A DNA stretch of 64,000 nt from Paragonimus skrjabini miyazakii (taxonomy: Eukaryota > Platyhelminthes > Trematoda > Plagiorchiida > Troglotrematidae): positions 469,629 to 533,628 of the forward strand of contig JTDE01000034.1 of the NCBI GenBank assembly GCA_014338405.1, in the 5' to 3' direction. Of the stretch, positions 37,523-48,835 are shown piece by piece (position 1 is the first letter of the stretch; every line of letters begins with the position of its first letter). The position numbers and the translations under genes were made by a program. The notes beneath the pieces are model-generated. The model searched no databases. It had not been told where the DNA came from and saw only the letters and a program-made list of their open reading frames with translations.

Positions 37523-40500
37523 TAACCTTTGATAGGTAGCCAAAGATGTACACTATCACGGATTATGGACCCACGATTGGGAACTAATCCACAAACCATA
37601 CCACTGATTGTGAATGATCTCGGATCGGTCAGTTTGCCAAGATCGTTGGCGCACTTATATCCCATGAATTGATTACGCTTCCTTATTAACATCATCCTCG
37701 ATTATCTTTAATTGCTTTTTTCTCCATCCTTTTCCTCTTCGTTTACCACTGGGCCATAACATTCAATGTTTGAACATACACATGCATATCTGACTATTTC
37801 AATGGGTTTGTTCACAATTATGGCATTCATGTACTTTCCGTTTAGTTACTCTCTAAGCCCAATGTGTGTGTGTGTGCATGTTTATTTTACCTTCTGAATC
37901 TCGTACACATGATGTATTTGAAGGTGAATGTGACTATTACTTACTTTTGTCGAGTAAATTTGAAGACTGAACCACCTGGTCATGTACTTGGTTTCACGTT
38001 ACTCCATTTTGCTCTTTCTGTCCAGTGGATTGATTGTAAGAGTAAAATGAGAACACAGAGTCTCATTCCGCTTTTATGACTTTTTTGGTCACAATGGCCT
38101 CTCACTGTTCCTTATGTTTACACGATATGCTTTGATAGTTGTCTATTTTACGACTTCCTGTGAGGATAATTTCTCACCACGGACGTTGCGCGATAGTACC
38201 GAGCAGAAGTTATACTAGTCCAATGGTTTGGCTTTCTCTTCAGTACCAAGCTCGATGACAAGCTATGGCGACTTTCGCCATTCCTACTTTTGTCGTTGAT
38301 ACTGATGACACTTCAGATTTCACTGAGGTGTTCAATTGTCGGCTGTAGGCACACACTACTCTCAGTGGATTACTGAATCGGTGCAAGTAATCCGCATTTT
38401 CGAACGGAAAACTATTCCGGTGTTCAAGGTTGTTTCGCTTTTCCAATCCGCCGCAAGCTGGCGGATATCAAGGGAATTTACCTATTGAAAATGTGGAATA
38501 CCAACAGTGGATTTATCTCGGTTATCAATCGCTTATAGTGATAATCCTTCCAATCTAGTTTTAAGATCATCACAGTTTTACCTGTGATCTAACTTAATCT
38601 CTGATGGACAGACCATCCTCACGAGTATTTGAACATGAATTGCAGTCATTAAAACCACAATATTTAGCTTTCAAAAGGACAGTTTATAACCTGTTCCGTC
38701 TTATATTAGGGAGTATGCTAGGTTGCTGTTATAGGTGTCAATTACTTCTCTCAGCAGTGACGATTGTTCTTTTGTTTCCACTTTACTGTATCTGCAGCCG
38801 GAAATCTATCGATTTACTGTGCTTCCTGAAAACATTGATACCTTATCAGTTCAGACGTGCAGACAGATAGCTATCTCATTATTTCCCGTGATATGATGTG
38901 CGCTTATAGTCAGTCGACCACTGAAATCATGATTCATTCAGTATATTCTACCCACCGGTATATGTATGCACTGCCGACCTTGAGGTACCAGGCGTATTCC
39001 ACATGTTGGCATTGTCGTACATCTGTACATTCTATCGAGACGTAAGAGGCATGATTGCTACGTTAGACAACGAATGTCAAATAACTTTCACATTTATAGT
39101 CGAAATGGCGGTCTACGGGGAAAGGAGTGTGCAACACCACCTGTCGGGCACCTTCTAGTGGTGGATTTTTAACAAGCACCCGTTAACACTGCTTACTAGT
39201 CACTTTGCACGTTTCGAGAGAAACATATGGCTGTTGTGAATAGAGGTCTGTTACGTAGCAAAATACAGAGGATTTGTGAACCGCTAATCAGTCTTATAGT
39301 ATACCTATCGTAGTGCGAACCAGACGGAAGGATGAATCGCATACTATTCAGGACCACGATTTGTGATTATATGATTAGACTAATTGACCTATATGTATGG
39401 CAATCGCCAGAAATCTACATGCATAACAGGGATTTTGAGAGAATCAATAAATCATGGACACACATGGTTCTCAGGTTGACAGAAGTGAACTGTAGTGTCT
39501 GCACTTTGTGTCCTTTATGTCTGACCGTACACCATAGGATCCACTATTTCACATATGTATTCATCTGGATCAATAAGCAGATCTGCAACAGGTCGTGTCA
39601 ATCAGTTGAACGATGGTGACCTTAGTATTTGTGTTCAGCCCACGGCTACCGGCTCCAGGTGGCATTGATTTACACTTATAGGTACTTTTACACATTTGCC
39701 CTTAACTCAACATCTCATTCTGTCCTGTGTCATCGTTGTTTGTGCAGTCGTCGGATAGTTCAACCAGGATTGGGATCATTCTTCTCAGGGTTAGGATTCA
39801 CCGGCCTTGAGACCATCGCTTGCGACGGGGTGCTTCAGTTAACACTAATATCACTTCAAACACCAACTCGCGCGTTCGTTGCTACTCTGCCCTGAGATGA
39901 GTCTGCCCATCTGACCAAGCGGGTGGAGATACAACTTATGGAAATGGATTAACTTGTATTCAAAACGGGTGGTGTGATTGTGGAGGCCATCTTTCGTTTG
40001 ATTGCTTGAGACAAGAACCTCTGTTCATTCTAGTCATACACACCGTTGTTATCCCAATGGTTTTCCAATGTCTAGATCAAGATTGTTTCCGTTTCAGGGC
40101 CTTGCGATCGGAACATGGGAACGTGATATCCATCAGGGAGGGGACAAATGCATGCTATCCGGTTGTCATGACAACCACCTGGCTAGTGGCGGTAACCTTG
40201 TTGACAAGCTAAGAATAACCGTTCTGTAAGCACCTCTGACCACGACTTGCGTTGACGCTCTAATAACAACAACACTTGTCATTCTCTTGGGAGTGAGGCT
40301 TTGTTGGACTGTGTCAATATGCATATATTCAGGCCTAGCGAGTGACAAACACGATGGTAATTAAGTCTGCTAACATCTGCATTTTTACATTAACGGGTGA
40401 AGTTAGAGCTGAGTTATATCTTGACAGTGAACAATCATTTGTCCATCATACAGCTTATTCGATTTAGTAGTCCAAAAGTATGGTTTACTCTTTAGGTCGT

Positions 40501-41151
40501 ATGCCTATGAAAACCTACCGTTAGGAGTTAGGAGTGATATCTTCTTTCATCCAGACCGTTTATGTCCGTGTGTGTGTTCATATACAGAAAATAAATGTTA
40601 CACCTGAAACTCGTATGCTATCTCACATGGTAAGAAGATGAATATTGTGAGTTGCTGATAGGTTGATTATTCTCACCGAGTACACGAAACCAATGGTATA
40701 TGGTTTAGAGCGTTGCAACATGACAGAAGTGGCTTTCACGGATTGGGTTGTTCATACGGGAAAGAACGAAGGGAAACACAGATGCAACACTGATTACTTC
40801 AGAACCTTCTGGGCACATGGTCGGACGGTCCTTTCAAATTGATATTGCTTTTGTGAACATGATCTGTGTTCCGTTTTATGATGCCCCAGTTTAACTTCCG
40901 CGTTTATCGACGCCATTTTTCTTTCAGTAAATATCGGTTTAAGGTGATCTCTGAGCTTTTCCTTGTATGGCTCTATGTCCTCGTCCAAACTAACCTAATC
41001 ATGCTGGCGTCATTAGCAAGGGTGGAAATGGGTATATTACACCGAAATTGTAGCACTTCGTATAGGTTTATGCTAACAGGCGTTTTACATTAGTCCTTGC
41101 AGCAGGCGCCAATGGGCTATGGCAGCACGAGCGTACCGGAAGCAATGAGGT

Positions 41152-41162
41152 GGGGGGGGGGG
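41152..41162 (+). repeat. Short poly-G run
   Basis: An uninterrupted run of about 11 G. It is prone to sequencing error and could favour G-rich structure. No gene is linked to it. Confidence 0.8.
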
Positions 41163-42329
41163 AGATGTAACACACCCGTTTCGGTGAACATAGCCAAACC
41201 TCGATTATGTATAGTTGGCGTTCACCGACCTGACCCCGATAGAACAGGGTTAAGACCCGCTGTTACCCTCTCTTTCACACCCTTGAGTTCTTCCAAAGTA
41301 GCATCGAATTACTTATATATGTGCACATAAGAATGACCTCCTGACATCTTACGGTAGAAAAATTATGGTAATTTTGAATTTAGATCGAGAACCGACACAT
41401 TGAGCTAATGAGGACCATGTGCTTATATCGACATTCCTCAAAGTATTTCCTGTTGGACAACATGTGGGGTTGCCTTTTTGCATAGGTCACCTTCGTACAA
41501 AGGCCACTCGATCAGTCGAAGTTAAATGTGCTACTCGTTTGTTGCCGTGTCGACGACCTAGTATAGATGGAACGCGGTTGATAAAGTGGTACCGACAACA
41601 CGATAGACAAAACATTATACTTCGTTAAAAAAACGGGAAGTAGGGTGATATTCAATCCAACGTAACCGATACACAAAAGGTTACGTACAAGTGACAACCA
41701 GATGGTGTCTAGACCGGCTGATAAACATGAGTACTGGTAATATCTGCACTTTTTAGCGGTCGTCTCGTCGGTCAGGTGTATCTAGGTCAATGTGTCCTTA
41801 ACTGATTCAGTTGTGGTCAATACCAGACAGGATAGAAACTGTTGTCAACGTCCTACCGCCAACCGAGTCAGTACCGTGTCAGAATTGTTTGTTTCCAGCC
41901 CTGTACGTTGTCGCTGGCAAAATTTATCGCATCAGCTAATTTGGATTCTCTCGGATCATGCAATAGACGTTTGACCTCAATGACCACGATGCTACAAGCT
42001 AGCTCGTTTATTATTAAGGTAAGCCTTTCGTGTAAATATCAGCGACTGTTGAGAGTAAATCGAAATATCAGCATCTCGAGACTTGTGTGTTTTGAGTTCT
42101 ATAGGATAATTTAGAGCATCTGGAAAAGCACCTAGGCTAAAAGTAGCTTACTCCTGACCATTATGTGACATACAAAGGGGGGATAGATAAGTCTAACAAT
42201 TGGCTCGATGTCTGTCTTTCTACCCCATTTGTTAGTAGCTTTCCGGAACACGTGACCCGGCGCTCAGTCAACTGGGGTAGTCGTTTTACTGCACACCATC
42301 GGAGAACAAAATTAAGGTCAACTTTAGGT

Positions 42330-42705
42330 CGAACGTCACTCACATTTGATCGCGACTTTCGCATTCAGATAGATTTTCCAGCCAGCCTCTTTCGAAAAGA
42401 AGCACTAGATTCCGGTTGCGCAAAGGTGGTTGAGCGTTCAGACATGATTCATTCCTGCCTAGTGTGAGCTCAGTGGCACTGTCGTCAACACGGTTGACTC
42501 ATAAAAGCGTGGCCGGAGTTTTATTCCTGGTCGTGACAAGGATATTTACTACTGACGAGCTGTGATGAGGGCAAAACTCTGGTCTAATGCTTCTTTTCGA
42601 AAGAGGCTGGCTGAAAAGTCTATGGGAATGCCACAGCTGCGATCAGTGTGAGTGATGTTCAATTTAAACTTAACCAACCCCCGTCTACTCACCAGTAATC
42701 CAAAA
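42330..42705. mobile_element. Hammerhead-element foldback with inverted 3' tails
   Basis: It starts with the 3' tail in minus orientation (about 42331-42412, breaking just after the AGCACTAGA end of the ribozyme). It then switches to a + strand copy with a degraded tRNA-like segment (about 42465-42535), a hammerhead remnant (42547-42590) and the + oriented 3' tail. The tails form terminal inverted repeats of about 90 bp. Immediately beyond the right tail lies a 5'-tip sequence in + orientation (about 42667-42705), giving a tail-to-head junction. Short open frames at 42161-42731 come from this repeat. Confidence 0.7.
42547..42590 (+). ncRNA. Hammerhead ribozyme remnant
   Basis: The CTGACGA core is intact at 42552-42558, but GAAA is changed to AAAA and stem II is imperfect. 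The UC cleavage site and stem I remain recognisable. Predicted inactive because the GAAA box is mutated. Confidence 0.6.
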
Positions 42706-44644
42706 TTCAGATCATTAATGCTAATAAACACATTGGACCAATCAGGTTCATATCAGCTATACTAAACACCAACAAGGAGTAAACATTGAACGTCATTAAG
42801 GTGAAAAATAATGGTGTTAACAGTGGAAGAAGGAGAATAGTTAATGGCCAATGTTAGTAATATGCAGGCGATAAAAACACCCATACTTGTTTATGTTTTC
42901 TATAAAAAAGCAGCTTCCGTAATCTGACTATGACGAATCTGTTCAAAAAGAGGTTACTTGTACTGGTTGAGAACCTGGGCATTAGGTATTTATAGCCGGG
43001 AGCTGGTTCCAAAACCATAGGACGTCAGTTCGTGTTTGTACTCGGGAGAATCCGCCAGTTTTTCACTTACTGCTGTAAATGAACAGACAAATACGTTGCA
43101 ATGTGTGATGACACCCAGCACAATCGGTTTATCCAAGCCATGAACAGCTTTCCAGATCACACAAATCCACAAACGCACTTCCCTATCAAGCCCATCCACT
43201 TTGAAGGCAGGGCGTAGAGGAGGTGTCGACCGCTCGACAGACAACGAAACCTTGAAGACGTTCGTCAGATATCACACTGTCTGCTCACCACGCTTGTCTT
43301 ATTTGTGCGACAAACCCCACCCTGTCGTCGCCACAAAGCGGGTTCAGTGTCTTAATCGCAACCGGATGTGAGTGATTGTGATGGTGGCAGCCATAGTGAC
43401 TCTGGTGAGATGGTCAGTGGAATGTCAAAGGCCAGGCTTTGGTGTACACATAAATTAACAGATAACTGCAATCACTGCGATCCCCGTGTGCTGTGCCCAC
43501 GTTTAGTCAGAGATGTATCTACGCTGTTCATCGATCTGACGTGCATTTCCCGAAACAACGTGATTACATTTTTCTTCCGTTCTTCCCGTAGTGAATGGCT
43601 TATTCCTCTACCGGTTGAGCAGAAAAGTTGTGATGTATCTTAGCATAGTCCGTTTGCTATGCGCATCAACAGATGGTGCGGTAGTGTGCTCGTCTTGGTA
43701 ATCTTGATGTGTGCAGATATCGATTAGTTTAATCAGACGCGTGGTCTTAACAGGCCATGCGATCTCTGTCAGCTTATTTTTGTCCATCAAGTCACGTGCA
43801 GACTATGACAGTGATAGCACAATGGTACACAGACTACCACTCACATCATACATCCAGACTGCTGTGCGCATACAGACTACGTATGGCGACAGATATCATA
43901 CGGTGTGAAACATGATAATTTGTCTTTAGCATATCTCATTAAGTTTATGAGTAGTTTTAAACCCTGAAGTCGCCCCGACGTTTTAACAGTGGCGAACTCA
44001 GTAGTTTTGGGGCCACATCTTCGCCAGTATGGATTTTCGAGTGTTCAGTATTTCTGATCTACAATCTGAATTCACTCCTCATCAATATCGTCAGCTGCTC
44101 ACAACTAAATCGACTACGATAAGACTACACGACACACCGTGGCGAGTGGACGTTTTCAGAGCCTTAGAAATTATGACACACAACTACTCGTGGCTAATAG
44201 TTAGTGATCTCTCAATCCAAGATTCACAACTTGTGAGTAAAACTCATGCGCTAGGTAATCCTTTCGAGCCCATTTCAAACTGCTATTGCCGTATTCCTCC
44301 GGAGATACTAATTTGAGGGAGTTAAGAACAATTTGGACATTCGAACAACTACAATTTGATATGGCTGGACAAAAAATTGGACGGGTAGCTGGCTGGGACC
44401 TCACACACAACGCAATATAGTTTTACTTGTGCATCGACAGAATATCCACGCCCTCAACGTGCTGTTATTATTGTTATTATATCGGCCATATGAGCTCTGC
44501 TGACTACTGGCCATTCAACTGGCTACAATCTTACGTGACTCCGCATAATTCCATTGAGCTGGGCGTGCTAACCGTCAAGAAGCAAATTCTGGTAGTCCAT
44601 CGAAATGTGGAAGACGGACTGAAGAGTCACGACTTCGCCAAAGG

Positions 44645-44944
44645 AATTTAGCTGAACGAGTGCGTATGTGTGAAGACCCAGTGATGAACGATTCAGCGAT
44701 CATAACCATTTCCAAAGTGCAAGTTGACGGCGAGTAAGTCCATGCGCACCTGCTATCATTTGGTCAACTGAAAGACGTGAGTTAGTCTTTTTGGATCGCC
44801 CTATCAATGAATTTATCTACGTGAACTTGTTACGAGGACGTTTACCCTCAATATCACCTGTCCAAATCGGCCAGTTAGTTCAAGATGATCGTGTGGCCGA
44901 TCGTGAGTTCAAGTTATTTTACACTGAAAACACTTGCATTCCGT
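44645..44944 (+). pseudogene. Unassigned coding-like stretch with a frameshift
   Basis: One + frame (about 44650-44736) ends in ITISKVQVDGE before a stop. A second + frame (about 44740-44944) continues with protein-like composition, including LVFLDRPINEFIYVNLL and DREFKLFYTENTCIP, up to a TGA. I do not recognise a family. It lies 300 bases upstream of the LINE fragment on the same strand, so it may be another part of that retroelement, but I see no RT motif in it. Confidence 0.25.
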
Positions 44945-45254
44945 GAGCAAAATCCCTCCGAGCACGCTGTTTATTTTCTGTCCGGTCATGTTCAATATTT
45001 GAAGTATGATGTTCCGTCGGGCGGAACGGTAACGGGTATGGCGAATTAGCGTGAAAATTGATTAATCGACAAATGCATTGTATTGAGCAAACATCGCCTG
45101 GGTGATCAATATCGGGAACTGAGTGGTTAGTCCCTCTGTCTAAAGCATGCAGTCTGTGCTGGATATGGTAAGTGACCGGGCTAGTCTGATATAAAATATG
45201 CAAATTTCTCTTTCATAACCGGGGCGAGCGTTCATACTCCTTCATGTTTTATCA

Positions 45255-45790
45255 TAGATAGTCCGTTTGAGACCACGGTCAGTGTCACCTACTTGGGTAG
45301 CACCGTTTCATCAGTTTGTAATATTGACGACTGGATATAACAGAGAATAACAGTTACATGTTACCCTAGTCACCCTGCGCCATCTGTGGTATAGAAAAGA
45401 TGTCGTGCTGTTGAAAGGGAGGCCGAATAATGCCATTGTACGATCTAGTTTGCTTAATGGCTATACACTTTGATCCGTTCGTAACGAAGGTGTGAACAGA
45501 CTTTCAACGTTTGACTAACATTGCCACTGTTTGTCAACTCACACCAGGTGGGAGTGTTCGCGTGAATAATGCTACCGCTCGCCGGCAATTCTTTCCAAAA
45601 TATTCAGCTACCTGATCAATTGATCCAGTAATTAAACCGCACTGCCTGTAATGGTTGGATCGTGCGGTCCGTATGCCAAATGAGCGTATGGGTTGCTACT
45701 TGCATAGTAGAGTGCTACCAAACGTGGCTACGGTTGTGAGGAATTCAGGTTTCTGAGTGGCCTGTTTCCATTTCAAATCTTAATGCACTT
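45255..45790 (+). pseudogene. LINE (non-LTR) reverse-transcriptase C-terminal fragment, degenerate
   Basis: Plus-strand translation shows VSVTYLGSTVSSVCNIDD (about 45282-45335), matching the common YLGS...IDD...RI segment after the RT palm in many LINE polyproteins. Further downstream WLDRAVRMPNERMGC (about 45656-45700) matches the WLGHVLRMP-type block near the C terminus. Intervening stops and frameshifts mark it as dead. The catalytic palm itself is not present, so the copy is 5'-truncated or too decayed to see. The exact clade (RTE, CR1 or other) cannot be assigned. Confidence 0.7.
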
Positions 45791-46324
45791 GATTTGAGGA
45801 CCCCTGATAACCTTTGATTTGACAAATAAACAGAATTGTCAACGTTAACATTTCAGCGACCGAACAAAACAATACTCCGGAACCAGAGTGGATTGATGTA
45901 TTATTTACTGTTCCGGAATCAGTTCTCATCCGCGTATCAAAGTGATACGATGAAATAGTGAGACAGGGTTAAGACCACATCTTACCAGATCTCTTTAAAA
46001 CACTAGTAATGTATCTACCTAGGCTATTAGTTTCGTTTGTTAACGAGGGCCCGAGTGGATACGGTTGCAATAAGGGGATCTGAAAAAGTCTGCTAGTTTT
46101 CAGTTACTTCAGCCAGTGCCTCGGGACATGGACGATAGGAAGATGTAAATAGGCGATAATCGAAAAGTGGACACCTGAATAACAACGGAAAAACGCGACA
46201 AATATCGGAACATGCCAGTTTATGACCTGTTCTAAAGGTGATTGTGTTGATACAGTGCCTCTCCTTCGTATCGATTTTGGGATATACATTCTTAGGTAAA
46301 CAGACGGGCAACGTAGTTTACATA

Positions 46325-46420
46325 ACCTCACGGATCTGCCATGGAAATTTTACCTGAAGTGCACTATATATCTCTCAAACACATTTCGTTGTACCTCATC
46401 AGATGCTCAGTGCAGTCTAC
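46325..46420 (-). repeat. Dispersed repeat X, minus copy
   Basis: Read on the minus strand this segment aligns with 48750-48835 on the plus strand. Shared strings include ACATAAACCC, CTGATGAG and CGAAATGTGTT. The two copies flank the PLE fragments C1 and C2 in inverted orientation. CTGATGAG followed by CGAAA resembles a hammerhead core, but stem II does not pair and no UH cleavage site is positioned correctly, so I do not call a ribozyme. Confidence 0.55.
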
Positions 46421-46939
46421 GGGTTTATGTTCATCAGAAGTTGTGAAAACCAAATGAGAAAATCAGTAACCTTACCTATGCATACACACACACACGTCAA
46501 TGGGCATCAGTTACCAGGACAATGTTGTACTGATGAACAAGTCATTATGTACGCAGAGTGGTGGCTTCCACTTGTCATTGGTCACTGTCTCCGCGAACCG
46601 GAGAAGCCTTCGATTTTTTGTTGCGTAACTTATCCGAAAGGCTTTCTCTAGGTCCAGTTGAGGTCGACATTTTCACAAATGTCCAGAGATCAGTGACACC
46701 GGTTCTTTGTGACTTGTTGCGTTCTGATCTGATTCAGACATTATGGTATCCGTGATTGTTTTACGGACCTAAGCGGGAATGTGTCCGTTGATTCGATTAC
46801 GTAATTGCCACTCCGTTCTGCCTAGCATTCACATGAGAATAAATAAATGATGTAAGATTTGACACTGAATAGTAGCGGTGTTTCACTGCTGGAATGAAAC
46901 CTCAGTGACCAGTCAACATCAAAATAAACGACACCCAAA

Positions 46940-47420
46940 GGATCACATACTTCGCAGCTGTACGTCTTGTCCAGACTTCACAAGGTTGGTGTACCTCCGA
47001 GACCAATACTACCCATGTCTAATTCACCACAGCACAAGTTGGCACAGTGGTTGACGCAGATTCTTCAGCCAGTACAACGATAAGTGGCTCGAAGAACTGT
47101 GAGAGGTAGTTTTGAGCTAATCAACCTATTCGACAAGTTGGACTGTAGCAATAAACATACAGCCAGTATGAACATCGTTTCTTTGTTCACAAATGTTCCG
47201 CTGATGCAGACGATTGACACAATTTCTCAATATATCGACTCAAATCACTTGAACGTACAGTTGCCTGTCTGAGTTAGAAAGCGTTCGGCTACTATGCCCT
47301 GCGAATGTCAAGTTCTACGTCCACGCAAACGGCTATGCACAAATCGATGGTGTTGCCGTGGCCACTTCACTCGGTCCACTACTAACGGCCTGATCTTACG
47401 CACTCTTCATAAAACCCAAT
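46940..47420 (+). pseudogene. Penelope-like element (PLE) fragment C1: N-terminal half of reverse transcriptase
   Basis: Plus-strand reading shows LYVLSRLHKVGVPPRPI (about 46960-47010), MSNSPQHKLAQWLTQILQP (about 47015-47070), NIVSLFTNVPLMQTIDT (about 47170-47220) and, after a frameshift, YAQIDGVAVATSLGPLL (about 47332-47386). These are consecutive PLE RT motifs. The YVDD box and everything downstream are missing. The frame is broken by stops near 47081 and 47270. Confidence 0.8.
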
Positions 47421-47519
47421 AGTTGGACAATCTGTAGTTGTCTTTCACCGCAAGGTCAACAATCTGTCCAACGCCCGTGTTGTATTTACAGGGGGTCTTC
47501 GCTTGAGAAATTTAAAACA

Positions 47520-48665
47520 CGGAGTTCTCTTGATCCACTTCACCAATAACGATAGAAGACGTATCTCGAGATATTAACATTGCGTGTACTATCTTCATTC
47601 ACGAACGTAAAACACTAGAATATATAGGACACGCGGATAGCAACAACAATAGAAACAATCAATGGTTGGGTTTACATGAAAATGTTAACAAACATGCCGC
47701 TCATGACATCTATTGACCGTCCTTCCGACTCACCCTGGTTATTGTTCCCATATTTATTGTGTTGTAATTAGCCTGATGATCAAACACAGAAAACAAGTCT
47801 TGTTCGCCACTTTGTCGTTCCCGGGACAAGGACTGTTATTAGTTCCAGAGCACGAGTCAACAGTTTATGCACACACAGGGCCGGACGGCGGATATTGATT
47901 GATATTGCTTCAGAGAAATCGAAAAATTTAGGATTCCGATTCTGCAATAATACTTGAAACGGGTTGGTGGGGTCAGCAGCGTGATTGCTTTCATGATGGA
48001 CTTTGCAACGGATCAGGTTGGATTTTGGCCCAGTGGCTCTGTTACCATTGCTTGTTGTGTCATTGCGCGCACCAAACATTTAGATATATCTAAGTGATCG
48101 TAGGCCCCGATCTGTCCTGCCAATATAGACGCCATCGCAAATGCGAGTGAACTGACAGATTACGTGTGAAGCGGAACATTTCGGTAGGTCACGATTATGA
48201 TCAAGCGACACTCTTAGTTATGAGTAACAACTGCAATTTTTGACTTACTTCTGTTGTGATAGGGTCACCCTTGGAAGACTTGGTTCTTAGGAACTGTGTT
48301 CACGACAGTCTTGAACAGTCTTTTCTGACGGTGAATATCGAGTAACTTCTCGGGATATCCGTTTGTGAGCAGCAACTTCTGTGATCTCTCCTCCTCTCCT
48401 CGCAAGCTGTCATCGGTGCAGATTTGTCGAGCTGTGTGGAACAGGGTTCGCACCAAACCTCGTTTGTAGGTAATCGGCGCAAATAAAGAAAACAGCTAAT
48501 ACTGGCCACTCCAAGTGACCTTGCGATGCAATGAGGGTTGTTATCAGCCATCCTGCCATTTATAGTGAATGGAATGTCTAGAAAGATAAACTGTCGTTTG
48601 TTTCTTCTTCATGACAAACCGAAACGGTTAGGATGAACGGGATTAAAAATGCCAAACGAATATTG
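47520..48665 (-). pseudogene. Penelope-like element (PLE) fragment C2: RT thumb, GIY-YIG endonuclease and 3' tail
   Basis: On the minus strand the order is DSLSFLDIPF (about 48585-48615), a degenerate thumb, VRTLFHTARQICTDD (about 48410-48456), LLTNGYPEKLL, then the GIY-YIG motif CDGVYIGRTDRGLRSL (48088-48138), then NHAADPTNPFQVLLQNRN (about 47940-47995) and the CVHKLLT block. The 3' tail (47531-47662) is shared with fragment A, separated from the coding part by a roughly 160-bp segment not present in A. It converges tail to tail with C1, so the two are independent remnants or the product of a rearrangement. Frameshifts make it non-functional. Confidence 0.8.
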
Positions 48666-48749
48666 GTAGTAAAAATCACAATCTAAATATCGCCTACAGA
48701 GGCTGGCGCCATTTCATAACATCAGTCATTCTAATGTATGTTGAACTTT

Positions 48750-48835
48750 GTTACATAAACCCACAGATTGCAGTATGTACCTGATGAGATGCAGCGAAAT
48801 GTGTTCGAGAAGTACACTGTGCAAATACCTGCTTC
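48750..48835 (+). repeat. Dispersed repeat X, plus copy
   Basis: This is the counterpart of 46325-46420. It contains inverted GTAC segments around the CTGATGAG...CGAAA region (48776-48779 and about 48813-48816), so it can fold into a hairpin. The sequence also reads openly as protein, so a coding origin cannot be excluded. Confidence 0.55.

Noticed and set aside
48776..48835. A second hammerhead ribozyme type in repeat X
   Set aside because: CTGATGA and GAAA are present, but the intervening bases do not form stem II and no UH precedes the 3' strand of stem I.
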